DNA from: Ficedula albicollis
Lineage: Eukaryota > Chordata > Aves > Passeriformes > Muscicapidae
DNA: 64,000 nt
Assembly (NCBI RefSeq): GCF_000247815.1
Contig: NC_021681.1
Span: forward strand, 21,526,442 to 21,590,441
Direction of reading: 5' to 3'
Each line of letters opens with the position of its first letter. The stretch's first letter is position 1. Shown piece after piece: positions 14,101-26,742 of the stretch. The notes under the pieces are model-generated. The model saw only the letters and a program-made list of their open reading frames with translations. It was not told the DNA's origin and made no database searches. The translations under genes were made by a program, and so were the position numbers.

Positions 14101-17100
14101 CTGGCAGCAAATAGCAGATGGACACAATGCAACTGAGAAGAAAGAATATTCCTAAACTAAAAAAAAAAAAGTATTGGAGTTGATGGGAAAGGCTTGTTTA
14201 CCTCTCCTTTACACTCCAGCAGGAAAAATATGTTGCATGTTTCAGCCACTTAGACTATAGCAGAAATGGGGATTTCTGACACAGTACATACTGTAATATA
14301 TGTATATATATAAATAAAGATATATATCACTCCATTAATCATAAATCATAACAATTTGGTTACTCCACGCAAAGGCCAACATTTACAGTTTTGTATGCAA
14401 AACAAATGAAGTTTTTTAAAGAAAGAAATAGACCCCAGTGGGGTCTAAGAGTCTAATATAATTCTAACACATGGATGTACTGCTAAATACTTAGAGACTG
14501 AGCTTTGGTGTTTTTAACGACAATCACATCTTGACTCGGCTGTACTTTTAAGCCAAAGTTACAGCTGGCCCCTCAAACAAGTCTTGTTGCTAAGCAGGTG
14601 CAGATCTGAAATCAGAATAGAGCACTTGGGATATAAAGAAAGCAAATCCACCTCCTCAGATTTAAAGACAATATTGCCTTGGTAACAGGTAACACATGTG
14701 AAGTACGTGGTTAATTACTGCTTCCAGTTATAACAGCGACAAAACAGAAATGAAAATGAGAAGCACTGTAGCAAAATACAGACATCCCTTAATAGTCAGG
14801 TAGCTTAAAACACTCTTGTATACACCATGAAGCAATCGAAGAGACAACTGTGCAGGTCAGATGGAAACAATGAACAGAAGCCTGGAAAACTTGGTTAACC
14901 AGAGGGCTCTCAATAGGACAAGAAAGGAGTCAGAGAGCTCATGCCCTGCTCACTAGTGAGTGAGGAGTAAGGGGATGAGAAGATGAAGTTATCTGAAGCT
15001 GTTTTAAAGGGAGAGTGCAAGTGCATCCACAGTTTTGAAATTCTCCACTGCCATTATGTACAAAACTGAAATGGAAACACACACTGTCACCAAACAGCTT
15101 TCGTCCTTCCTTCCCCGCCAAGTGACTCTGACCTCGCCTGCCCCTTTCAGGAAAAGCATGAGATGTGAGCACATTAGGGAGCTGGGAGAACTGAAAGAGT
15201 CCTTTTAGCACAATAAGCAACCACTTTGAGAGCAAGAAATGGAATATGAAAACAATCACATAAATAGCAGTAGATGAAACAGACCAAATTTACACAGTGG
15301 AGCACACAGCTCACTAAAACTAAAAGTTGAAGAAGAGGCCAGTGAGTAATACGTAAGTCTTAACATCTGAATGATACTCCAATAAAAGCATTTTAAAATC
15401 TAAAAGCATGTATAACCTAAAGAAAGGAGGAATATCTGTCTCTACTGGTGGCATTGACAGATATTAGGTTCCCATTAAATCCACAGCAGACAGATTTCTG
15501 ACTCTCAATTAATTAAAAAATAAGTAACTTTTTAAAGCTTCCTCTGATTGAAGAGGAGGATTTGAAATAGAAAATATTTCCATTTATGATACACAATGTC
15601 TACCTCAAACCAGATGATGTGGATTAATCTTTTTAAGGAGCTTTTTATTACAGAAAATGATGCACTTCCTTGTTCAGAGATGTTTGTGTTTGGACACTGA
15701 ATTGACACTTGGGACCAGTGGCACTCAGCTATGGACTGAAGGGATTTTCTTGTATGTAAAGGAATACAGCACCAGGAACAGCACAGTCACTTGATACATG
15801 TCCACAACTAAGTGTTCTTAACCCAGCTGGGGGGAAGACCACTAAAGTCAAAGCAAAGCAGGCTCACAGTATCTAAAGCTCCTTTTGTTTTGATATATTT
15901 AATTACATGCCTTAATTCTTGCAGATTTTGACTCAGTGCTTTTGTTAACTCTCCAAAAGGGATAATGAATACTTGTCAGAGCCTCAGAAATCTACTCAGG
16001 ACTCCAGTTTTTTGCAGAGGTCTCTGGTAGCCTGTGATAAAAGTTATGACCCATAATTCTGGGGTTAAGCTAAAGCTGACCCAGTAGCCTACGGATGAAA
16101 GAGGATCAATTTATCCAGTCACACATCTTTTAAGACAGCCAGCAGGTTTTGGATGTTTCCAGGGCCAGAGTGATAAAATATCAGCCATATTCTATTTTAC
16201 TCTGAACTATTTATATAACTCTACAGCAGAGCTTTTCAGTAGATGCAGAAATCTAGTTATTGATCACTTGTAATGCTTAATTCAATTCTGAGAGGAAATG
16301 GCCTACATTTCATGGATACATTTCATTAAAAGACTATTTACTCATTTTGCATTTTGTAAATGTTTTAGCAGAGAGATATGACTGCCAGCTCACAGGATAG
16401 TATGATGAATTGGAAGATTTGTTACCAGTCTCCAACAAAATGTGAGGAAAATCATGTTAGTACACTATGATCTCCTAAAGTAATTAATAGAATCACAGAA
16501 AAATGATGAAAGAATGGACTCAAAGTTCATCATGTGTATCTCCTTGCCTTAAGAAAGGCTCAAATAAACTTACATTGCATCAGTTAAATATTTGTCTAAT
16601 TAAAGATCTCTAATGACACTTTACAGACCAATTCAGAAAAACGTGCATCATTAGACAGTTTGCAGATAATTTTTTTATTATCTAGTCTGAATTTTTTTTT
16701 GCTTCAGTTGATACTCCTTGCAATCTGCCCTATCACCTGGAGTATGAACATAGCTTAGACCCTTCTTTCCTACAAGATCCTTAAAGTTTTCAGAAACTGT
16801 GTATTCCTGCATCAACCTTCCCTTCCTCCATCCTCTCAGCTCTGGTTTGTGTCAATCAGTCATTATACATCTTGTTCTTGAGGCTCTGATCACTCCTGCA
16901 GCTGGGCTGCACCCTGCTCCCAGTGCAGTACTCAGATTTAAACTGTAGATACTGAGCCAAGCTTTTACCAGGGTGATTACTTGTACCTGTAAGAGTTAAC
17001 TGTAAATCTTGCACATCAAAGCCTTGGCTTGCTCAGCTCATGACCCAACATAACTCCTAGCTCTGTCTTTGGAGACAGAGTTGTCCCCCATTTTGAAGTG

Positions 17101-18589
17101 AACTTTTGCTAAGGTCTCTGAGTGCATTAATACAGCCAGTCTTGCACTCCATTAAGCAGAGCTCCAGCACTTCTCTGCCTGCCTTGTGAGAATGCCATGA
17201 AAACAGGCTGGCCTCAGCAAAGCCCTGTCAATCTCTAACACCTACAGCTTCTTACCTGTCCACAAAAGAAGCTGCTCGGTTGTAAAAGAAAATTAGACTC
17301 ATTCGATGTGATGTGCTCTCAGTAAACCCACACCAGCAGTTATGTATCTCTCTGCAGTGTTAGAGTTACTTCAGAGTACTTTAATTATTTCTTACACTTT
17401 TTTTTTTTGACAGTTGAGGCTGAGCTGCATCATTTCAGAAGACAGACACTGCATTTGGTTTTTTGTCTGTTTTCATCCACCTCCTGCTGACTTGTTAGAC
17501 CTAATAACTAATGGCCCCAGATCTCTACAGACCATTTGTCTGCTGTCCTTGACAGAAGTTTAACAGCCCCATCTGATCCAAGAAGTCCTAATATCTTTAA
17601 TCTATAAACTCCTTTTGCCTGTCCCCCTCCCTCTTTTCCCCAAGATTGCATCTGCCAAATGATGGAGTTCAAAGTAACACTTTTTTTTTTTGCCTGACCT
17701 TTCCAAATCAGATTTATCTCTTTTCTATCAATATTCCAGCATAATTCATCAAGGATCTACTACAGTAAGTCAAATACTTGGTACATATTAAAAATTCTGG
17801 GGATAGATCTTGTGCAGGCTGCTAAATCAGATATTCAGGCACTAACAGGACGTGCTCGAAGAGATGTGGAATGGAAAGGGAGAAGCTGAAAAGGTTTGAA
17901 AATTAAAGAAAAAATGCACTTTTAACTACAGCCAAGAAGAAAACCTGCATGAAGTTTCAGACACAACTGGGTACCACAGAATGGAGCCTTCACGGACACT
18001 GTAACATCCAGTTAAGGCCACACAGATGTTCAAACTTCTGATCTTGCTTCCATTTTCTGGGCAAGCCTGCTTTTAAACTCTGCACTGGAAGTTTTTGAAA
18101 TAATATATGATGAATAACTGCCTATTTAATAGTTTTAGTATTAAGATTTTTAGTGAAAATAAATTTGCTTTTATGTTCTAGCCTTCATTCACAAAAACAA
18201 CAATAAATATTTGATTCACACACCTATGTTTTTAAGCTTAGCCTGAAGATAATAATGCTTAAGGTCCTGGCTTACACTTGACAGATTCACACAGGGTTAA
18301 GGTCCTTTTTTTGCCACACACACCTTCTATATTTTATGGCTTTTCCTATTTTAATAGTGTAGCTGTATAAAATGCCTTGGGACTTTGGAGAAAAACTCTA
18401 TCAACATTCATGCCATTAGAAGCATTATGAGTTACTGTAAAATTTATTTACATTGCTATTATCTCTCTATAAAAGTTTAAATGAATCACATTCCCAAGTT
18501 CCGAGTGAATGGGGCATCAGATGTAGAAAACTGTGACAGATCAAACAGAAGGTGATGGCAGACTGAGGAATTAATAAAATAGAACAGGG
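5167..18589. other. Long unique non-coding block
   Basis: About 13.4 kb of mostly AT-rich sequence without a recognisable gene, RNA gene or interspersed repeat. The longest open frames (5680-6249 plus and 5697-6203 minus) overlap each other, have no recognisable domain and lie in a locally GC-richer stretch, so I treat them as chance. Stretches such as 11,290-11,650 and 12,040-12,280 could be conserved non-coding elements, but sequence alone cannot show conservation. Confidence 0.55.
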
Positions 18590-18590
18590 T

Positions 18591-18850
18591 GAGTTGGAAG
18601 GGAGATTTAAAAGCCATCCAGTCCCACACCCTGCCACGAGCAGGGACGTCTTCCACCATCCCAGGTTGCTCAAATCTGGTCTTGGGCATTTCCAGGGATG
18701 CTGCAGCCTCAGCCTCTCTGGGAAACCTATTCTAATGTTTCACCATTGTAAAAAATTTCTTCTTTTTACCTAATCTGAAATGAGCCTCCTTCAGTTCAAA
18801 GCCATATTGGTTGCCCTACAGCAAGACCCTCATTTTCCTTCCTCTTTCCT
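18591..18850 (-). mobile_element. CR1 LINE 3'-end fragment
   Basis: On the plus strand the sequence runs gagttggaagggag, ccatccagtcccacaccctgcc, gagcagggacgtcttccacc, ccaggttgctcaaa, tttccagggatgctgcagcc, ctctgggaaacctattctaatg, aaatttcttctttttaccta. That is the order of the reverse complement of the avian CR1 3' region, so the element points to the minus strand. It is 5'-truncated, as is usual for CR1, and too short to encode protein. The right boundary is approximate. Confidence 0.85.
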
Positions 18851-20254
18851 TAAAGGGAGAGAAGAGCAAGTGGGAGCCTCCCTGTTCAGAGAGAATTGTC
18901 CTGGGTCTATGCAGGGATATGTTCATTATCTTTGTCCCTATTGGAACCTACATTCCAAAATATTATGGCATGTCAAGTCTCAAAAATCTACTACCATCTA
19001 CATGTTCTGGGTTTGCTGCAATTGGGCTTCTGGGGGAAAAAAAAAAAAAAGTGAGGGGATTTTATTCTAAATATATTACTGCCATCAAGCTGGTGTATAA
19101 TGGAAAATATTTCCCTTCACAAAACTCACCAGCATAACAGGAACCAGCATGAGCTTCCCCAGAAAATGACTCTGCACTTTACAAGGAGTTTAAAAAACCT
19201 TTGCTTTTTTCCCTCTGGCCTTACAGAGAGGGAAACCTAGATGAAAACTTTTTCAGACTTTATATGGATGATGTCACAACAGCTAGGAGGAAGGAAGATT
19301 TTGTGAAGAAAATAAACTTGCAAGATTGGAGGTCATGTCCTGACAAATGTGTAGGGAGGGGATCTGCCTACAGTTCACGAAACACTGGCACACGTATATC
19401 AAAGAGGAAGTTAATTCCATAAATACATTCTAAAGTCACTGCATCTGAACACTTAATTTACTTCTATGCTCAGCCACAATTTATTTATAATCTTTATAAA
19501 TATGAGGCATTGGGGAAAGCAGGTCAACATAAATTACTAGTCAATCTATAACCACATCAAAAAGTAGATTAACATAGATTCTTAGCTTTACATATCTTTT
19601 ACATGACTTACCTCAGCAATTCAATGGCCGTGTGTTTGTGGGCTACCAACTGTTTTCCCTGAATATTTTATTATTAACAAGAAATGGTAATTGACATGAG
19701 CTTATAATAGAAGTCCAAGCAAGGGGATGGAGTCATTAAAGATAGTTTTAGTTTGATATCTGGAATCAAAGAAATAAAGCATAGCCTACAGTCCATGGCT
19801 GTTCCTGTTGCAGTAGCAGAGACATACTTTTCCATTTGGAAAGGTAATTGTGATATGGTCGCTTGAAAGATTTCAAGTCTATTCTCTGCCAAAAGGCCCA
19901 ATGTTCCTTCCACTGAAGTAAAAGGCAAAACTAAAAAAACTGCCATTGTTTCTATATAGTCTCTTTATCCATGGCACCAGAGATGAAAGAAACAAGAAAA
20001 ACACCCCACCTTTTCAATATTTGGTGCTATGACATTTTCAAACACTAAACATTATCCAGCCATTCTCAGTTGCTGCACTTCTAAGGCTCAATCTTTATTC
20101 TGTACATGAAATAATCTCACCTTAAAACCTGCATCAGAAACAGCCTCTACTGACACTCTGCTGTTCCCAAGGGCTTTTGTTCTAGAGGGAAAGCACATGC
20201 TGCTAACCACGAACCCAAACTGATTAATGCACAGTCTCCCCTGATATGAGCATG
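18851..20254. other. Unique non-coding DNA
   Basis: AT-rich sequence to the right of the CR1 fragment. The first hundred bases may be diverged CR1. A poly-A run lies near 19,037-19,050. No gene is recognised. Confidence 0.5.
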
Positions 20255-20353
20255 CAACTATTGTTCCATGCTTCACAGAAAACAAAGCTGAAGCCACGTC
20301 AGGACAACTATTGCTCCATGATTCACAGAAAACAAAGCTGAAGCCACGTCAGG
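20255..20353 (+). repeat. 50-bp tandem direct duplication
   Basis: Copies at 20255-20304 and 20305-20353 share caactattg.tccatg.ttcac and end in gaagccacgtcagga. They differ by about two substitutions. Confidence 0.93.
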
Positions 20354-20354
20354 A

Positions 20355-23300
20355 AGATGTTTTCATTATGTCAGCTCTTGCAGTAATGTGTTTCTCTGGC
20401 CAGCAGAAGCCAAGGGAGATTACTACTTCTCAGGGATACCAGACAAGCATGTGGAATGACCTCTTCATTGGTGAAGCCTTCTCTTTACGTGTGTTTGGCC
20501 AATTTTCCTGTCTTTTAAATAAACTCCAATTGGAGATAAAGGTCAACAAATTTCCAAGTCCAATGCCCGTTTCTCTCCAGCACATTCAGCTCATAACTGT
20601 GCAAGGGGTTTCAAATGCCCAAGAACCTTGCCTTGGTTGTTTCCAACCATTCCATTCGGGATAATAGAAGTTTTTACTTCTTCCTATAAACCTTGTCTGT
20701 AAAGAAATATTGGAAGATGAGAGTCAGAACTTTGACTGGCCATCCTTCCTTCAGCAGATGATTTATATTCAGGGAGTTCATACATTTTTAATAATATAGT
20801 TCAAATGTTAGTCTGAAAGCAGAATAGGATTTTCCCTTTCTCTTAAGTTTTTCCCTTGTATATTTTGTCTAGTTTTCAGGAGACAGAAATTTGAAATCTC
20901 CTTGCATTGAATTGTCTGTGAAGAAATCATTCCTGGAGTCCATTCCACAAACTCCTTAAACCCAGGATCCCAATTTGAGATTGAGAAAAACCCAATTTGA
21001 GAAAGATTGAGTTTATTTTTATACTAATGAGTGGCTAATCCTCAAAGAAATAAGATATGGTCTGGATAGATTATCTGAAGTCATGAGTTATATTTCAGCA
21101 GCTGGATATGAAAATTCCAGATATGTCTCCAAGCACTAGTTTTCTTGAGGGAATACAGACTAGAAAGTCCCACTGAAACACAACTTTCTTGACCTTCTGT
21201 TCTTGGTTTTAAACTTCTGTATGCAAGAATTTGAAAACACAAAAAGAACTATGAGCATTTTACAAAGGCATGGACAAGGAAGAAAAAATCTAATGCTGAA
21301 GCAGAAATTCAATCTCTGCAGCCACTGCAATATTCAGTGGGATCTTGCTGTTCTTGAGAAAGCCATTTAATGAGTGAAATGTTCTAGGACACAAAAGTAT
21401 ATCATAAGATGTCCATTTTTTGCTGCTGCTGGAAGAGGCATTTCACTTCCTCAACATCAAAGGATTGTTTCACAATCAATTCCCATTTCTCCACATTTTC
21501 TTCCTTCTTGTTGCCAGCAAAGCCCTGCTATCATATTTTCAGAGTCTGCTTTGAGAATGCATGGTCCTTATTGGCCAGAGTTTTTAAACAGGAAGGAAGA
21601 TGGCAGAGAAAAGCAGCACTGCTTAAAGCATGGGATGCTACAGAAAGAAATGCACAATAATTCGTCTTCAGCCAATGGAGAAGAAACCTTCCTTTTATTA
21701 CTAAAAAATTCCTGCATTAAATCCATGAGGGCTGTTACATAGGGCATCATTCTAAAAAGTTAAAATAACCTCTCTTCACCTGAAAGAGAATTGGTAGCTC
21801 AACAAATATTTTTGAATAACAACATGCCCACTTAATTCTTTTCTGCATGACTTCTGGCCAATTATTCCATTCTGTTTTTCCTGCTGGCCCACCCAGAGTG
21901 AGAGAGAATGCCTCCACAGGATTTTTCAGCTGCTGGAGAGCCTTTCATGAGGATTCCCCAGAATAATGGAATCCATTTTCAGAATAGATTTTGAACAAGA
22001 ACCTAGACCCTTTTTGGTGCTTGATCTCATTTGCATCCATGACTGAAATACTCCACCATCAATTACAAACCCAACACTTCAATAAGAACACTTAACTATT
22101 AATTAATTGCTGATATATAAATACTATCCTTTCAGCACTGGAGAGAGAATACAAGTACAGAAGCAAAAAGATAAATCACTTAGCTGACTAGGTAACTTAG
22201 GTAAAAATAGAGGATTTTCATGTTCTGCTGATAAACTCCCTGAAATGAACTTCTAAGGTGTTTAAGCTTATGAAATTTATGACATCAAAGGCAAAATATA
22301 ACAACTCCAAGGAAAGTAAATAAGAGGAACTGACAAAGCTTTTTTACAATTTATATTAATTGTAGAGAGTACAAAACCAGATTCATTGTGGAGGCTCAGA
22401 GAACAAACGGATAAAGATGTCTGCAAGAAGGAATCTTTCCCAGGATGCCTAAACAGACAGGCCACTGAAAAGAAATACAAAGCAAGAGGTATGATACACA
22501 TTCTGTACTGAAATCCATTACAGTTGCATATATATTTCAGTGACATACACAAAAAAAGATGGGATGGAGAAAAGCACAAACCTACAAATCATGTAGGTAT
22601 TATTGAATTAGTCTGAGAAAAAGGGGGGAATGAAGTAAAAAAACCCCAAAACCCTTTTGTTTTGTCCTCTCAGTATCGCCACAATCCATATGGAACAACA
22701 AACAGACCAACAGACATCTCCATTTTTATTTTAAACTGTAATACACCAGGTACTACTGCTTTCTATCAGCAAAATAAAGATATGAATTTACAAGCCCCAT
22801 GTCCTTACTGCTCAAATCTGACCCTTTTCTTTCTTCAGGGATGTACATACATAGAATCCTATCCAAACTCAAGTCACAGATAAATTAAAAGCAATTATCT
22901 GTCTGTTCTTTGGGGGAGAAAAATAAAATCAGCAACAAAAACCCCACACCCCTCCCCAAAAATAAACACAGAACAAAACTAAACAAAAAGAGTTCAGATT
23001 ATTTGAGCACAGAGACATAGTCCTGGGTGGTTTTTTTTTCAGGTAAAGCTTCTGCTGTGACATGTGGCTCTCCTGCAGCAGCCTGATCTCTTTATGGCTC
23101 AGTTGCAACCCCATACAGCAGCCCTGGAGAGGGAGGACTCACTGTTTCACTGGCAGGAACAGCCCCCAGAAACACCATACAATCACAATCCCAGGAAACA
23201 TTGTTCTTCAGAGACACACTTTTCCCTTCACTTCTACCTTCTGTGGCTGGAAACCATAATTTGTTGTTGCCTTGCATTAGAAGAATTAATTTCCTTCTTG

Positions 23301-23369
23301 GCACAGAATCAGTTGTTCTGTCCAGAAGGAGGGGAGATGGATTCCTCCCATGCCCTTTACTGAGTACAG
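20355..23369. other. Unique non-coding DNA
   Basis: About 3 kb of AT-rich DNA with no recognisable gene or transposon. Short overlapping frames near 21.4-21.7 kb and 23.06-23.36 kb are open on both strands or in several frames and have no known domain. Confidence 0.5.
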
Positions 23370-23544
23370 CACCGACTTACCCCGAGTCTGGACCGCACCG
23401 ACTTACCCCGAGTCTGGACCAAAGAAATCACAGGATGCACAAATGCACAAACACAAGCTAAAAGGGACTTACCGACTTACCCCGAGTCTGGACCGAAGAA
23501 ATCACAGGATGTACAAATGCACAAACACAAGCTAAAAGGGACTT
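23370..23544 (+). repeat. Nested tandem repeat (26-bp and 74-bp units)
   Basis: A 26-bp unit beginning caccgacttaccccgag occurs at 23370-23395 and again from 23396. The second copy is also the start of a 74-bp unit (23397-23470) that is repeated at 23471-23544 with two substitutions. The array therefore shows two levels of duplication. ACTTAC, the reverse complement of the splice-donor hexamer GTAAGT, occurs five times in it. No coding role is apparent. Confidence 0.95.
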
Positions 23545-23790
23545 ACTAAGGCTTTTTTTTTTTTTTAACTCCCCCAAGTTTTCTGCACTGCAATCGCAGC
23601 CTTTATTGCTGAGGGTTTTTTAAGAGTTAGAAATTAAATCCAATACCAGTGCATCTGCACTGTTCTCACCATCTCATTTGACAGATGTGTGTGAAGGAAA
23701 AGGAGAAGAAAGAAATGCAACATGCATATTTTAAAAGTCAGTATTTTTAAACTTTTTATCAGAATTCCTAATCCTTGGAATTAATTATAT

Positions 23791-23816
23791 GTGTGTATAT
23801 ATATATATATATATAA
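23791..23816. repeat. (TG)n(TA)n microsatellite
   Basis: gtgtg followed by about ten perfect TA units. A common simple repeat with no visible function. Confidence 0.9.
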
Positions 23817-25379
23817 ATACCAAGTGAGAGTTGTGACTTAGCAGTGTCCAATCTTCATCTCAGAAATCATGGATGAATGCACATAGCCTAAATTCCAGCT
23901 ATTTCCACCCTCACTGCCACTGGGTTCCCATGACAGCATGTAGCCAGACAAAGGGAAATAGCCCAAGTGTCTAACATTATTCAAATAAAGTTTCATAAAC
24001 TCATAATCCGCATTAAAATAAAATATAAACGGGAAAAAAAGAGAGGAAAACAGCTTCTCAAGGTTTTGGTGAAACCAGGAGTACCACCTGAATCTCCAGC
24101 CCTCCAGTCTGTACTTCTGAACTGTATTTCAGTTTTGCCACACAGCCTACCTGAGTCATACTAAACCCAGAATTTCTTCAAACTAAAACTACACCTAAGG
24201 AGCTGTCATGAAGTCTTACTGAATATGATTCAACCTCAATAGGCTTCTGGTTAGTGCCTCAATAACCAGCAGCACAAGTCAAGCCTCTGCTTTATGCTGC
24301 GAGTTACATACTCCTGATCATACAAAGACAATTCTACACATTTTTCTTGTGGCAAAACTGTTTGGCATATTTGATGTTTTAATATTGCTGTAATGCCCTG
24401 GTGAGAACAAGAAATTCCATGGGCATACTAGAGCACCTCATTCTCACTCAAATCTCTCACTCCTCCTAGATTTTTTGCTTTCCACAACAAAACTCCACTG
24501 ACGCTGTTCCTGGATATCAGTGTGTATCTATCACCAGAAACATATGAGGGGAAAAAAAAAATAAAAAAAAGAGATGCTGTTTGTAAGAGATAAGACTCTG
24601 ATTTCAGGCTTGCTTTCAAATTTAATACCGATTTGGCTCCACTCCATGTGTTTTAACCACAAAGACCTGTATCTTCCCATTAACATGCACAACAGCTTTT
24701 AATGAACATGTAATGGCCAATGTGGTACCCAGCTACAAGACTTCTCAGTATTATATTGCATACGTGACTGTTCATTGCTAATGCAATGCATCTGGGTCCT
24801 GGAAGGCAAATGTGACTGAAAACAATTGTCTATTACTTGTATTTGAACTGATTTCAAACGAATTTGTGCATGTGGAAATGGCAGGTCATGTCAAAAGGGA
24901 CCTTGAGAGAGGAATAAATGCTGCACCTATAAAGACTTTGATCCATGGCAGAGAAAACATCTCCAACAATTTCTTAGTGCAATGACAGTGAAATAATGAG
25001 AATGAAATCCAGACTGATCATTCAGTATGTTGTTTAACTCCAAGTACTTAAACAGTTGCTTGTGAACCAATTTATTCATTATCTATTATGGATAGAGTTG
25101 GAAGCAGTGAGATAGGTCTGTAAATAATAAGCTGAGTGGGTTTGCTTTTTCTCTTTCTTATATGGCAGGATAACATTTGCTTTCTACTACTCTGATGGAG
25201 AAGTTCCAAGATGCAGTGATAAATTGAGCATATAGGTGATAGGGCCCTGGTATTACATGAGCAGCCAGTTTAAAAAATTTTTGGAGATACCCCAGCAACA
25301 CATCCCATCAGAACCTGCTGCTGCCATTTCTACATTTGCATAAGCCAGGCTGTCTCACAAACTGCTGCTCCTGTTCCTA

Positions 25380-25446
25380 CAGTTTTCCCAAGCCAAACTC
25401 CTTCAATCTGTTGCAGTTTTGAAGGCCAAACCCCTTCAATCTGTTG
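25380..25446 (+). repeat. Diverged 33/34-bp direct duplication
   Basis: Copies at 25380-25413 and 25414-25446 both start cagtttt and end ccttcaatctgttg. They differ in the middle (cccaagccaaactcc versus gaaggccaaacccc). A third, weaker echo (cccaagccaagctc) follows. It is more diverged than the other duplications in the window, so probably older. Confidence 0.7.
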
Positions 25447-25944
25447 ATGCCGTTTCCAAGTGTGGCTGATGCTCCAGCAGTTGCCCAAGCCAAGCTCTGG
25501 AGTAGTCTTTTGCTGTTTATTCTTAGCTTGCTCAGCTCTGATCCTGGCTAGCTTTAGGCACCTAACAAGAACCCTAAATCATGAGCCTGCTCACCTCACA
25601 CTCCTCTCTATTCAAGCAGGAAGGGCCAGCCCTAAAGGTTTATTCAAATCTGAAATAAGTAGAACTAGGGAGGTATCCAAAGGAGCAGGGATGACTCAGA
25701 TCCCAGGCTCTCCACTAGGCAAAGGGCTGTCTCTTTCCTATTGAATCACATAACCCAAATGGAGAAACAATACTCATAAGATGCATTTATAATAATTCAT
25801 TTCCATACTATTTTATTACTTTTGACATTCCCTACCATGGGAGGATGAGAGCTCTTGAGCGTTCCACACAATCCCTACTGTATCCCATGGGGCAGGTAGG
25901 GGTGCCACACACCCCCTGTGCATTCCACAGCCACATCCATTCCC

Positions 25945-26023
25945 TAGCAATGCTTTTAGAGGCCCCATTAACCTCACTCAATGGTTCTAGCAATGCTTCT
26001 AAAAGTGTCATTCAATGGTTCTG
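25945..26023 (+). repeat. Degenerate ~43-bp direct duplication
   Basis: tagcaatgctt...ttcaatggttct-like sequence occurs from 25945 and again from 25988, with length differences between the copies (ctcactcaatggttc versus gtcattcaatggttc). Probably an older tandem duplication with internal deletion. Confidence 0.6.
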
Positions 26024-26634
26024 TTCCTTTTCTGACTCACCCCTATAGAAACAGCAAAGGCAGAATCCTAGAAGAAGCCTTCCAGCAGCCCTTTTTCCTT
26101 CAGAGTCAAGCAAGACACGGAACAAAGAAGGGAAATGAGTGTTGTACCTGAGCTGGGATGATTTTACCGTGGTTATTGTGTTTCTCTTGCCAGTTCTAGA
26201 TTTCAAGGCTCTGCAGGTGCCTGTGACAGCAAGGCCTCCTGCCTTCAGCTGTGAAAGGCCTGCCTGGCCTAGGCCACAGCAAGGTTACAGCTCTCAGCAA
26301 AAACCATGAAAAAGAGGCAAATGTCCCTCAGCCAGGATTATATCTGATCATTTTAGAGGTGTCAGGTGAGCAAACCACAGTGATTGAACATACTGCCCTG
26401 TCCTGTTCTGCTGCACTTTAGCATCTGGAGGAGAGGAGCACACAAATCAGCCAGGGAGAAACTGCCACAAAAATTCGACATTTTCCCCCTCCATCCTTGC
26501 TTGCTGGATTCTACACGCAAAATTATTTAATTCTGCATCTTGATAAGTCCATGTCACAGTCAAACAAGGAGTCATAGCAGGTCATATATCCCCCACCAGC
26601 ATGTTCCCATTTGTGTCTGCAGAGTGAGTTTATC

Positions 26635-26742
26635 ACAGCTCTGCTTGTTACCCTCAGAGACCAGCCCTGGCACTGCTGCTGATTTCACTACAGCTCTGCT
26701 TGTTACCCTGAGACCAGCCCTGGCACTGCTGCTGATTTCACA
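26635..26742 (+). repeat. ~54-bp tandem direct duplication
   Basis: Copies at 26635-26689 and 26690-26742 both read acagctctgcttgttaccct and continue to ggcactgctgctgatttcac. The only clear difference is a 2-bp length change (cctcagagacc versus cctgagacc). Confidence 0.93.

Noticed and set aside
17240..17295. Minus-strand donor match (GGACAG|GTAAGA) with an acceptor-like tract 16 nt upstream
   Set aside because: A 16-nt exon is implausible without transcript evidence, and such pairs are expected by chance.
23370..23544. CRISPR-like appearance of repeated units
   Set aside because: There are only three cores with irregular, themselves repeated spacers, in a vertebrate genome; this is a nested tandem duplication.
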